Assembly (NCBI GenBank): GCA_956465555.1
Contig: OY101115.1
Location: 3,224,001 to 3,288,000 of the forward strand
Length of the DNA: 64,000 nucleotides
Direction: 5' to 3'
Source of the DNA: Nitzschia sp. pyKryTriq1
Taxonomy: Eukaryota > Bacillariophyta > Bacillariophyceae > Bacillariales > Bacillariaceae
The notes beneath the pieces were generated by a model, which saw only the letters and a program-made list of their open reading frames with translations, was not told the origin of the DNA and did no database searches. This document shows positions 50,328-60,291 of the stretch, in pieces; position 1 is the first letter of the stretch; every line of letters starts with the position of its first letter. The translations under genes were made by a program, and so were the position numbers.

Positions 50328-51343
50328 TGTGATTGATAATGTATTCTGCGATGTAAGCTGGGATCAATGTAAAAGAAGATGAAACTGATCAGAGTAGTTG
50401 TTGTGGAACAAATTATTTCTTCGTTGCTCGGTGCTTTTTATGCCGTTATCGTTCTGACTTTGTCAGGTGCAGTTTCAGTTGCGGGGCTGCCGCCTGCGCT
50501 CCGCGCAACAACAACGGCGTCGGGTCGACGAAGCAAGGACGCACGGGCCAAGTACTGTGTACCTGGTACTCGTTGATCGTAGCGCGGGGGGTCGCCATTG
50601 TGTACATATTTCAAACAACAACATCATCGCTGTCGTGTTCAGTGTACAATATGCGCGCCTTTCAACGCGCGCCATCAGGGGACTGAAATTTCTCTCGCGA
50701 TACAAAGACGTGGGATCAGTTTTTTATTCATCTATCTACAGTCTTGAAGAATTTTATGTTCACTTGCATCCGCCTTTTTTTATAACAAGAAGAAGAAGAA
50801 TCCTTTGTTCTCTCTCTCTCTCTCTAGAGTAGCTCTAGTAGCTCTAGTAGAGAGAGAGAGAGGAGTCGCCGTCTACCCAAGCGAGGGAGTAGGACAGGTA
50901 GTATTAGGGGAGAGTCGTTGTTGTGGAGACCATACTAGCAGCAGAGGGACGACTCCTCGTCCTCGTTGTGTATCTTTCTAGTTCGTGTAGTTTTTACTCC
51001 TCTAGTACAAAGGAAATGCAAAGAAATGATCTCTTCTTCGTGTGCTATTAGTAGCACTCAGTTTCGCCCTTCGAGGACTCTAGAGAGGACTACCACTTGT
51101 TTTTCTAACATGCTTGGTGATGATTGATTCATTCGATTGAGGACTACGAGTCTGGTCATTTTATTTTCTGGCTAATAGAACCAAAGTTGCAATCATCGAG
51201 GCCTAAGAATCCTTGACACCTATATATCCTCTCAGTAGGTTGCTTCTTGCTTTATTGTAACTGTACGTACTGTTGGCAATGATTCGTTACCTTTTGTTCT
51301 CGTCCACGACGTTTGCTTCGACCGATGGATGTGGTCATCTCTT
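50328..51343. other. intergenic region with a CT/GA hairpin
   Basis: No supported gene. A pyrimidine run and a complementary purine run (50809-50863) could form a hairpin. CTAGTAG and CTAGAG motifs are frequent around it. Confidence 0.5.
50809..50863. repeat. (TC)n ... (GA)n inverted repeat
   Basis: About 18 bases of TC repeat and a GA repeat of similar length lie 22 bases apart, joined by AGCTCTAGTAGCTCTAGTAG. They can pair as a cruciform or form a triplex. Confidence 0.85.
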
Positions 51344-52827
51344 CTACCAGTCTTCCACCGCTGCCACGCAATCTGCCACGGTCGCTGCACCACCAGTTAA
51401 CCGTTGGGAGATTTCGGTAACTACTGCCTGATTGCGGCGGATCAATAGATCGGCCTCTGTGTATGCCCATTTCAGCATGTCCAATCGCTCTTGCTCGTCG
51501 CCAAGCCACCAAAGTTCCGCTCTGTTGATGAGATCGGAATTTTCCAGTCGAGTAAGGAAACCAGCAGCTTCGCGTGGGTCTGATTGGATCAGTTCTGGAT
51601 ACTTCATGCTTTCCATAGCTGCGGGTGCCATCAGCCACACCAGCACTTTCATGATCCCGTTGGTGGATAGGAGAGGATCCAACTGGTTGTCATTCAGAGT
51701 AGACTCGGCCACGAGAACGGCTGCCTCAAGGGCGTTTGGTCGAAAGGAAAATACAGGAAGACCAAGGGTGTAAGCAGTGTAGAATGCAGCAGCTTCGCAT
51801 TCACTTTCTCGTTCTGTGTCAACTTTGAGTAACCGATTAAATCCTTTGACAACCGTACCCGACACTGTCCCCGACCCGATTCCCAGGGGTAATTCGTCCG
51901 GCAGCTCTCCGACCTTATCTTTCGCGAAGGTTTTGACCCCAAATTTTGCAAGATCATAAAAGTTGTCGGTTAAACCAATCGTCAAAATCAAAAACCAGAC
52001 AACATTCGTAAAAGGGGAGATCGCATCAAGATTCAACACGTTGACCGTACCACAAAATCCGACTATTCCAGCAACCGCCAAGGCGCTGGTTACTTCGATT
52101 GATCGATCATCCGAGGGTACTTCGGGAACATCAGCCAATCGTTCCAATCTTGTTTTGGTAGATCCATCGGGACATCGCACCTTGGACAGTGGTGAACCGG
52201 GCATAGGAGTAATTTCTCCCTGTAAATTTCCAAATTGAGAGATTCCACCGTTTTTTCTCCCCAGTGACATGATCTGTGCCATTATTTTCGCATCCTGGGT
52301 CGTGACTGCAGCCTGTACATCAAAAGAGAATTAATATGATTGCAAGGAAAGGAGAGAGCAGATCAGTCAAGGTGCGTTGAAACGAGAGGCTCAGACAGGA
52401 CACCTACGAAATATATAAAACCTACATCGATAAATGCCATGAGCGATCTTGGACTGGCTTTGATTCGTCTCGAATTCATCTCTTCGACTAGTTGGATCGG
52501 GTCTTGTAACGTTTTGGAAGATGATTCACCGTCCAATACTTGCGGTTGGTCGAGAATTTTTGCACAGAGGCCTGTCAGAACAGCATCATATTGGTCGCTT
52601 TCGTCAAGAGCTGTGAATGCCGATGCAAGCTGCGATTGCAGGGACTTCATAGACATAATACCGCCCGAAGAGGATTCATCGTTGTCTTCAGCAAAGAGTA
52701 CTAAGTGTGGTCGAGAAATAATGGTACCTTGCTTGGGAACAAAGGCAAGTCTTGATTGAAGTGGAGCCACAAGAGCCATGCCTGAAAACAAAACCACCAG
52801 GGAGATGGTGTGGCGGTGAAAAGCCAT
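51344..52827 (-). CDS. plastid-type membrane protein, unknown function
   Basis: Two exons, 52827-52426 and 52312-51344 (donor GTAGGT, acceptor ATGTACAG, phase 0), give 456 residues. The N-terminus is a signal peptide (ISLVVLFSGMALVAPL) followed by a basic segment ending near LAFVPKQ, consistent with a bipartite plastid presequence. Residues about 70-135 are helical (SLQSQLASAFTALDESDQYD). Two hydrophobic segments lie in the middle (SALAVAGIVGFCGTVNVLNL; FTNVVWFLILTIGLTD). The C-terminal 200 residues are soluble, with EREKECEA-like acidic helices (actual: ERESECEAAAFYTAY). No family was recognised; a photosynthetic-membrane or plastid-envelope role is only inferred. Confidence 0.8.
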
Positions 52828-53290
52828 TCTAGTATAAGCAGTTTAAAATGTGGAAATCCGAAAGACAGGCCAAGAACGTCGTTGCGACTCCAATTTGCGT
52901 AAGGGGCAGGTGGAGGGATGTGAATAGTTGGTTTATGGTCGTTGCTCCTCGGCTCGAGGGCTTTCGGTCCCTGGCCTTGCGGTTTGGCCTCTTTTTATAG
53001 GCATCAGATGCCGCAACTTGCAACTTGCAACGTACTGGTATCTTTCAGCTTTCAGATCATCGCAATAAATCGCGGCATTGTACTTTCCAAGAGACACTTC
53101 CACGTGGACGTCCTTGAATAGTTTGACTGGTTAATGATGGACCAACACGACTGTTCGGTCCTTGGTATGGAGATAGACTATGATTTCATGGATCAACTAT
53201 GCTCTCCTATACTATTCTCTAGTAGAGAGAGAGATTGAAAGTAAGTAGGAGTATATTCTATGATTGTCGACAATAGTCTGACAATTGCTT
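52828..53290. other. intergenic, promoter of the preceding gene
   Basis: 463-base spacer upstream of a minus-strand gene and downstream of the next. No element of note except an interrupted TC/GA inverted pair near 53205-53235. Confidence 0.4.
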
Positions 53291-54343
53291 TCAATCCTCG
53301 CTACCTTCTCCTTTCACTTTCTTCCACGTTGAAGGATCATAAAGATCGAGACCTTGTTCCCACGCTCTCACCCGCAGCGGTCCCACCTTGCTGAGGGTAC
53401 TTTGAAAGAGAGCGGGAAATAGTTGATTGACATAAAGTCCCAGAAGTACCGGGTGCTCAGCGATCCAGTACTCTCCTCCTTGTCTATGCGACATTGTCAT
53501 GCTGCTAATAAGAAGCTGAGCACACCGGCTCGTTGGCATCTTTAGTTGCTTCGTTGCTTTCTTTTTCGCATCACCAGTTTTGCTTTCTGAGCCTCCTCCG
53601 ATGTGGCTCTGGTGGAAATCAGTGTCAGTTGAACCAGGACAAATGAGATCAACGCGCAGCCAGGGTAATTCAGCCTTGAGTGAATTGTAGTATCCATGTA
53701 GAGCGTGCTTGCTAGCGGCATACGACGCAGACAGAGGAACGCCAAACTTGGCACCGACGGAAGATGTGATCACAAGATGTCTTCCTCCATCTTCCCGTAA
53801 AGCTCCTCGTTCCAGTAGAATCTGCGTCAAGGCGATCGGAGCCAATGTATTAAGTTTGAAGATTTGTTCAGTGACATCGTGTTTTGTCAAGCTAGATGGT
53901 CTAAGTTGACCTCGGCCTGCATTCAAAACAATAAAGTCTATGGAACCACCCGTCACTCCTTCCAACACCGTGTCGATAGTTTTTTCTAGATCCGATACGT
54001 CCGCGGACAAATCGGCAGGCACTATAGTAACCGTACCGTTTCCACGGACCAATGCCCGCCGTCTGCATTCTTCAGCCACCGAGTTCAATCGATCTGAGGG
54101 CCGCGCCGACAGGATGAGATTGAGACCATGTCGAGACAATTGCATGGCCAGCTCCGCCCCGATTCCGCTTGATGCTCCAGTGATCCACAGTGTTTTCCCC
54201 TTGAATAGATCATCAAGTGTTCGGTCGTTTACGAAGAATTTATCGTGAACAAACAAGGAAGGATTCGCGTCCATCAGCGAGAACGCCATTGCAAATGCAG
54301 TCGCTCCGGCCGCGATGGCATTGCGGACTGCTGTTGCGATCAT
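53291..54343 (-). CDS. short-chain dehydrogenase/reductase (DHRS7-like)
   Basis: Single exon, 350 residues from the first ATG (54343); six upstream codons lack ATG. Residues 1-30 are hydrophobic and Ala-rich, probably a membrane anchor. A classical SDR domain follows: TGASSGIG (55-62) for NAD(P), VLNAG in the middle, and the catalytic triad in ITSSVG..SASYAASK (Ser, Tyr, Lys). The C-terminal extension (EYWIAEHPVLLGLYVNQLFP) is hydrophobic, as in membrane-bound DHRS7-type reductases of the ER that act on steroids, retinoids or fatty acyl compounds. The substrate is unknown. All catalytic residues are present. Confidence 0.9.
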   Translation of the reverse strand: MIATAVRNAIAAGATAFAMAFSLMDANPSLFVHDKFFVNDRTLDDLFKGKTLWITGASSGIGAELAMQLSRHGLNLILSARPSDRLNSVAEECRRRALVRGNGTVTIVPADLSADVSDLEKTIDTVLEGVTGGSIDFIVLNAGRGQLRPSSLTKHDVTEQIFKLNTLAPIALTQILLERGALREDGGRHLVITSSVGAKFGVPLSASYAASKHALHGYYNSLKAELPWLRVDLICPGSTDTDFHQSHIGGGSESKTGDAKKKATKQLKMPTSRCAQLLISSMTMSHRQGGEYWIAEHPVLLGLYVNQLFPALFQSTLSKVGPLRVRAWEQGLDLYDPSTWKKVKGEGSED

Positions 54344-55166
54344 TCCTTTCTTTTCTTCCAAGTGCTTGAATAGTAATATTTGACCAAGGCTACCAACGAT
54401 GATATTTCCTTAGAGATGAGGCACTGGGACTGGTGAGGGGTACTTGCGAGGTTCATACAAGTAGCGAGTAACGAGGCGAGACCATTGTCAGCATACGGCA
54501 GGTTGCATGTTGCATCTTGCATCTTGCATCTCGCCGCTGATCGGATAATCGGATCTTTGCTTCTCTACAGCAGTACCGGTTACCGGGAATAGTAAATAGT
54601 ACATACTGTACCGGTTTTATCTTGAGCGGCTGGCTCTACCTTATTGTACTCTGTTGGATCTCGTTCGGACCAGTCGGTTCCCGGGGGACACACATTTTTT
54701 TCTTGTTCGTCGTTCATCCTCCGACGGCTGGCCAGGAGCGAGAGGTGAGATGCAACGACTATCCATGGTACCTGTATAGTACGGGTAGTCTACCGGTACC
54801 AGGTAAAGGTACTCCTCTGTCTCTACCAGTAGAGACTACAGAGAGAGAGAGAGAGCGAGAGAGAGGAGTCGAGAGTAGCAAGGGAAAGCACTTTCTAGCC
54901 AGAGTAACGACTAGAGACTACAAAGTAGTTCGCTCCACTGGTGGATCTAGTACTAGCTCTCTCTACTAGCCATACTGTAGATAATATTGTCTGTACGACC
55001 ACTGTGTACTAAGACTCAAGTATGTAGAATAAATCTAAACTCCTCCATTGGACATTGAGGCAAGAAGACGATGATTCGCATCGGGTACAGGGCCTACAAA
55101 TGATGACGATCAGTAGTGTCCATCCATTCCTATTACGTACTGCCCGCGCTTTGGATGAGAAAAAAG
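54344..55166. other. intergenic, palindrome and GA-rich
   Basis: No supported gene. ACCGGTTACCGG and TACCGGTACCAGGTA palindromes lie at 54570-54800. A (GA)n tract runs from about 54838 to 54868. Confidence 0.5.
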
Positions 55167-56129
55167 TTACTTAGTCTTGATCACAGCCTTTGTAACAACA
55201 AGAACACAGAGAATGTGGGCGCCGAGACTGGTTCCTGTCCAGTGAACAATAGTTTCGATTACGAAAAAAGTGACAAACGACATGACCAATGCGGTCATGA
55301 GCGCCACCAAGGAAATCGTTGTAACCTTGCCAAGAGTCGGGTCCATGAACCAATAGAGATATTGTGGGCCAAACTCCGGGTCTGCGTAAAAGTAGCAGTT
55401 GAACCATGTGAAAAGAATGTACAGGGCCCCGACGAAGAACGGCAAACTGATGTGCGCAAATTCCAATGGTAGACCACCCAGGAGAGCCATTTCACACAGA
55501 ACATAGAACGAATTCACGTTGTGTTGCATCTGGTTGCGAAAGCTTGAGAGTTTGTGGGGCTTGCCGGTGGCCAGTACTACGGGCCAAATAGCGTAACGAA
55601 CGACTGCCGAAACTAGAAGGGCAAAGGGAGCCGATAGCTCCCAGAGGACCAAGGCAGCCCGCAGAACCCATTGTTCAATTTCCTGCTCCCGACCAAGATG
55701 AGCCATCAGGGCTATGTAGCCTGTCAGTGAGAAAGCCGAGCCGAGCATGATCCAACACCAGGACGTGAACGGGCAGAGTGTTCTGAATCCACTTATTTTC
55801 AATGTCGTATTTTGAAGTTTTGAATTTGGTCTGTAGGTCGTATTGATGTCCCATCCTGTTGAAAGAAATATCATGTAGACTGTCACCATCCAGCAGGAGA
55901 TCGCGACACCCAGACGCACAATCACCAGAGCTGGAAGGGAGATCAAATCAGGGAAAATTCGTCTGGTGAAGGTCTCAACTGTCGCCAGATCATCAAGATC
56001 TTTTGGCAAAGTGAGGATCGAAACTGCAAGAAGAACGCCAACCAGACCACTTGCCTGCCATGGTGGGAAAGCAATCGCAAGAGGTGGAATCTCGTCTTTC
56101 GTTGACGGGATTGGCGTGGCGTGAATCAT
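55167..56129 (-). CDS. multi-pass membrane protein, AIG1/FAR-17a-like (tentative)
   Basis: Single exon, 320 residues with about seven hydrophobic segments (for example VRLGVAISCWMVTVYMIFL; VLWELSAPFALLVSAVV; ISLPFFVGALYILFTWF; LVALMTALVMSFVTFFV). A charged loop holds HNVNSFYVLCEMALLGGLPL, and PEFGPQYLYWFMDPT comes before the last two spans. The order His-Asn...Glu...aromatic-rich end with a YPFL-like segment recalls the AIG1/FAR-17a serine hydrolase family of fatty-acid-hydroxy-fatty-acid breakdown, but I cannot confirm this. Endomembrane location likely. The ATG at 56129 is the first in the frame. Confidence 0.75.
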   Translation of the reverse strand: MIHATPIPSTKDEIPPLAIAFPPWQASGLVGVLLAVSILTLPKDLDDLATVETFTRRIFPDLISLPALVIVRLGVAISCWMVTVYMIFLSTGWDINTTYRPNSKLQNTTLKISGFRTLCPFTSWCWIMLGSAFSLTGYIALMAHLGREQEIEQWVLRAALVLWELSAPFALLVSAVVRYAIWPVVLATGKPHKLSSFRNQMQHNVNSFYVLCEMALLGGLPLEFAHISLPFFVGALYILFTWFNCYFYADPEFGPQYLYWFMDPTLGKVTTISLVALMTALVMSFVTFFVIETIVHWTGTSLGAHILCVLVVTKAVIKTK

Positions 56130-56663
56130 TTCCAGTCAGCAATTTTGTTGGGAATGGCAACAGGACAACTTCTTCCTTTCTATTCCACTTCGTGATAAAT
56201 GGAAATGCTGGTACTGTAGTAAACAGGTTGAGCCCCACAGAAGAGCGGATGGAGTACTTGTAGCTTGTAGTGCCACCTTTTCAAATGAAATAAATTAATG
56301 ATACCGGTACGGAGCATGTTGTATTTCGCAATTGATCTCGTTGTTCGTTGCCTTCCCGAGATGCGACCGTCCGTGCATCAGCGATATCTCATCGAGCATG
56401 ACGTGGTTTGGTCGTACGAGTCGTTGAACGCTATTGTTAGTATTGGGTACCGGCAGTTGTGCTCTCTTAGCGTTCTTCTCGCTCTGATCGTATCTTTGAC
56501 TCGACTTCGTAGCTACTCCTGCTACCCTCCTGTAGACCAATTCAAAGCAAAAGGATCGAAACGAAGGATGTGATCTCAATATCGACTGCCAAGGACCCCT
56601 GTAACGAGTATGTCGAGTGGCTATTCCTTATTTTCTCCGTATGTTCTACTCGTTGCTACTCTA
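56130..56663. other. intergenic, no supported gene
   Basis: Promoter side of the membrane protein and 3' flank of the beta-oxidation gene. Open frames on both strands at 56295-56579 mirror each other and lack family features. Confidence 0.45.
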
Positions 56664-58962
56664 CTAGAGCTTTGACTGCGTCGTGTTCCTTCGGTGAAGG
56701 CCCATGGCGTAATACTTCTCTACGGTCATATCCATCTTGACGCAGGTTTCCAAAAGACGGCTAGGCTTGTAGTAGTCTGTATCAGGAAATTGTCTGGAGA
56801 AGTCTTTGAGCCTAGACAACAAGTGTTCAAGTCCAACCTCATGGTCCGCCCAATACATTGGACCCCCTCTGTAGACGGGCCAACCGTAGCCATAAAGGTA
56901 GACAACGTCAATATCAGAAGGCTGCATGGCGATCCCCTCTTCTAGAACTTTGAAACCTTCGTTCACGAGCGGATAAAGAATACGTTCCACAACTTGCTGG
57001 TCAGAAAAGGGAGGTTGGGGTGTCTTCACGAAGCGGCGTACCAACTCTTCCACTTCCTTGCTGGGGAGTGCCTTTCGTCCTTTTCCGATGTTCTCGTCGT
57101 AGTCGTACCAACCCTGAGGAGAGATCATAGAGTAAATAATAATATGTGTGAGAAACCAAAGCGTAAAATAAGTTTGACGGTGGTCCGTTGCTCACCTTTC
57201 CAGATTTTTGACCCAACCGTTTATATTCAGAGACAATGACATCTGCCACCTCTGGATATCGGGACGGCCGATGTCGTGAAGGGCTCCCATCCTCATTGAC
57301 CCATCCTCGTTGTTTTCGGATGTTGTAGCCAATGTCCAATCCAGCCATGTCACCCATTTGAAGTGGCCCCATCGGCATTCCGAATTTGACAAGGGCCTTG
57401 TCAACCGACGAGACCGTTGCAACGCCTTCTTCCAACAGCAAGGTAGACTCGGCGCCGTAGGATATCAGCAAACGATTTCCAACAAAACCATCACAATTTC
57501 CAACTACCACTCCAGTCTTCCCAATACGTTTCGTCAGGTGCTGTAGGATACAAGTTGTGTCTAGAGAGGTTTCTTTTCCATTGACAATCTCCACAAGTTT
57601 CATTATATGGGCCGGTGAAAAGAAGTGCCATCCAGCAAAAAGTGGACGACGAGATGGTCCCACCGCGGACGCCATCTTATCAATATCCAATGTCGATGTG
57701 TTGCTCAACAAAATACACCCCGGAGGAGTGATATTGTCCAACTTGCTGAAGATGCATTGCTTTATCTTCATGTTTTCAATGACCGCCTCGACCACCAAGC
57801 TGCAGCGCGAAAGATCCTCCATTCGCTGGGTAGTCTTCAGTGCTTTTTGCAGCTGTGTAGCGTTTTCTGGAGTTATGCGTCCTCTCTTGACATAGGACTG
57901 AATGGTGCCGTTGAGGAAGGCAGCGCCCTTCTTTAGCGATTCCTCATAGACATCCACCAGATAGACAGTGAAACCTGCCTGAAGCAATACCAAGGCAATC
58001 CCGCTGCCCATCAAACCAGCACCTACAACTGCCACTGTTTGACCTCTGTAGGTCTTCTTCAAAAGATTGTGCCCGGCGGGAGGTTTTCCCATTGGCTTTT
58101 GGGCTTTTCGAACTGCGAAAAAGGCATGGCGCCTCGCTTTCCCTTGTGCGCCCGACAAGGTGGAAAAGAATTGCTCCAGCTCTACTTGGGAGCCCTCTCG
58201 AATCGGGAGCTGGCATGCTCTTACCGCTTGCAGGGCGGCATGGACTCCTTCTCCACCCATCTCCGGTGGCGGCAACTTATTGGCCGCATAGAAAAAGATT
58301 TGCTGTAGCTCGTCGGGTCTTTCCCTCAGAGGCAATGTGCCAACGCGTCGATCCGACAGCGGCATGAGTGATGCCCATTCTGCCCACCGCTGAGCAGCTT
58401 GTAGCAATGTCTCCTTGTCACCGGGTGCTACTACATGGTCCACTAGACCCAACTTCCTGGCTTCCTTGGATGGAATCGGCCGTCCCGTGAGGATCATATC
58501 TAGGGCTTTCGCTACGCCTACCAGCCTGGGAAGACGCTGCGTTCCTCCAGCCCCTGGAATCACACCCACGTGTACTTCTGGTAATCCAAATTTTCCTTTG
58601 AAATCGCTGATTCGATAATGGCAACTTAGGGCTACTTCCAGTCCGCCACCGAGGGCGTTTCCAGAAATGGCAGCGATCACGGGCTTGCAGAAATTTTCGA
58701 TTTTGTGGACCAATTCGATCAACGGAAAGAAGCCATCGCCGCCACTGGTTCCCTGCTGAGATGACGCCAGTATCTTTCCAAACTCGGTGAGATCGGCTCC
58801 AGCAGAGAAATTGGAGCCCCCTCCTGTTAAAATGACACTTGTGATCTCTGGATCGAGCTCGGCCGTGTCGAGCGACTGCCAAATCAGTTTCCGCAACTCC
58901 AAACCCAGCGGATTCAAAGGATTGCGACTGGCTGTCGAGAAATCCACCACTAAAGCTGCCAT
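56664..58962 (-). CDS. peroxisomal multifunctional beta-oxidation enzyme (enoyl-CoA hydratase / 3-hydroxyacyl-CoA dehydrogenase)
   Basis: Two exons, 58962-57196 and 57113-56664 (donor GTGAGC, acceptor TCTCCTCAG, phase 0), give 738 residues. The start is the ATG at 58962 (MAALVVDFSTASRNPLN); the open frame upstream is not conserved. Residues 1-190 are a crotonase domain with the oxyanion-hole glycines and both catalytic glutamates (ALGGGLEV, Glu109; LPEVHVGVIPGAGGTQRL, Glu129). Residues about 305-490 are an NAD-binding domain (VAVVGAGLMGSGIA) with HFFSPAHIMKLVEIV carrying the catalytic His. Two C-terminal dehydrogenase helix domains follow (GFVGNRLL; YGYGWPVYRGGPMYWAD). The protein ends in SKL, the PTS1 peroxisome signal. 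It catalyses hydration and oxidation of enoyl-CoA in fatty-acid breakdown; its architecture matches EHHADH/plant MFP2. Confidence 0.96.
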
Positions 58963-59455
58963 GGTGCCAACAACGAAGCGAGGGATACAATTGAATTGAA
59001 GGTGAAAGTATTTGTCTTGTGAAGTTTGTACTCGTATGCTAGTGCAAGGTCTTGTTGTATTCACTTCCCTCTCTCTCCTTGCTGCTTGCTTCACAAAAAG
59101 CACGACGAGTGCGTGTATGTCATGGGTCGATTGTTTGAGTGGTGTCGACTCGTTCGACCACTCCTATTTTGGCAAACAAAAAACCCGCAAAACGCAGGCG
59201 ACTGTCGACGCATGCAGACCAGGTCTACAGTCTACAGTACGAGTACTACCTACCGTAATACTCGCGTACTGGTACGCCCGGTAGGATCTGACGGCGAAGA
59301 TCCGATATCCGCCGACGGCGATGGTCCTGTTAGTTGTTGATGTGGATGACGCTAGGAATGGGCCCCGAGGAACGGAGGGATGAGACTGCGATGGAGTTGT
59401 TTGTATCCGTCGGAAGCCTTTTGAAGTTGTGAAAAAGAAATCGAAGTTTCGTCAT
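58963..59455. promoter_or_regulatory. divergent intergenic region
   Basis: Spacer between the beta-oxidation gene and the Lin0512-family gene. GTACGAGTACTACC-type palindromes lie near 59230-59280. It contains both promoters; no gene. Confidence 0.4.
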
Positions 59456-60221
59456 ATGTTTCCAGCTGGATCTCGTTCTCTTTTGGGGATACTCCTCTGT
59501 TTGCTCAATTGTTGCCACCACTTTTGCGTAATTTCATCATTCTCACTTTCTGGACGTGCTGCATTCTTGGGCCGCACAACGCCGACTACTCCTCGTTCCC
59601 TATGCCGACTAATGGCGTCGTCTAATACTGATCGATGTCTGGGTGAGCCCCATGTTGAGAATGTTCTTTTCATAGAATGTGGTGAGATATTGTGCTGATC
59701 CTGATGTACAGGGAAAATCAAATTAGAAATTATCGGCAGAACGAGTACCGTACTAATCCTACACATATCTTGCTTTTCATCTTCGGAACAGGTTTTGGCA
59801 ATGACTCACACGGTCAAAACGCCACCAAAGCAGCAGGTGAGCCATCCAGTGTTTTTTTCGTTTTCGAAGACTTACTATGCTATTGTTTTCCTACGTCCGT
59901 TCTATCCACTACTGACATCTAACCGGTCTCTCAGTCCGAGCATGTCGAAATGCTATTGAATTCAACTCGATACCTTCCATCAACCGATTGGTCCCGCAAG
60001 GGTACGATGGTCTCAAACTGGATGTGTTATTAGCCATTCCATCCAAATACAAAGATTCGTTGGACCTGTCTCAAGTTCAGCAAGTATTTCCGTACGGTTC
60101 AATTCGCTTTCAGCTTCAGGACGGTGGAATGATCGCACCCAGTGGTATTGCTATTGACCGCCTTGGGGATAAAAATGATGACATGGTAGTCGTGTGCTGC
60201 TCCGTCACCGTCGGTTACTAG
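59456..60221 (+). CDS. Lin0512-family protein with plastid-type presequence
   Basis: Three exons, 59456-59681, 59792-59836 (only 45 bases) and 59935-60221, all phase 1 (donors GTGAGA and GTGAGC; acceptors GGAACAG and CTCTCAG), give 185 residues. The start is the first ATG, which opens a signal peptide (SLLGILLCLLNCCHHFCVIS) before S-FSLSGRAAF, the aromatic cleavage pattern of diatom plastid proteins. The mature part matches the small Lin0512 family: VLFIECGFGNDSHGQNATKA, AVRACRNAIEFNSIPSI, LVPQGYDGLKLDVLLAIP, PYGSIRFQLQDGG and a C-terminal VVCCSVTVGY. The family has no known function; it is small, single-domain and found in bacteria and fungi. The micro-exon encodes the conserved GNDSHGQ core. 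Confidence 0.9.
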
Positions 60222-60291
60222 AATTTCTAGCGAATCATAGCACTGATGCTGCTGAGGAGTGGTGATGCGTTTATCAACGAATAATAGCAAA

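Noticed and set aside
56295-56579. Open frames on both strands between the membrane protein and the beta-oxidation gene
   Set aside because: They mirror each other and have no signal peptide, domain or splice partner. Treated as spacer.
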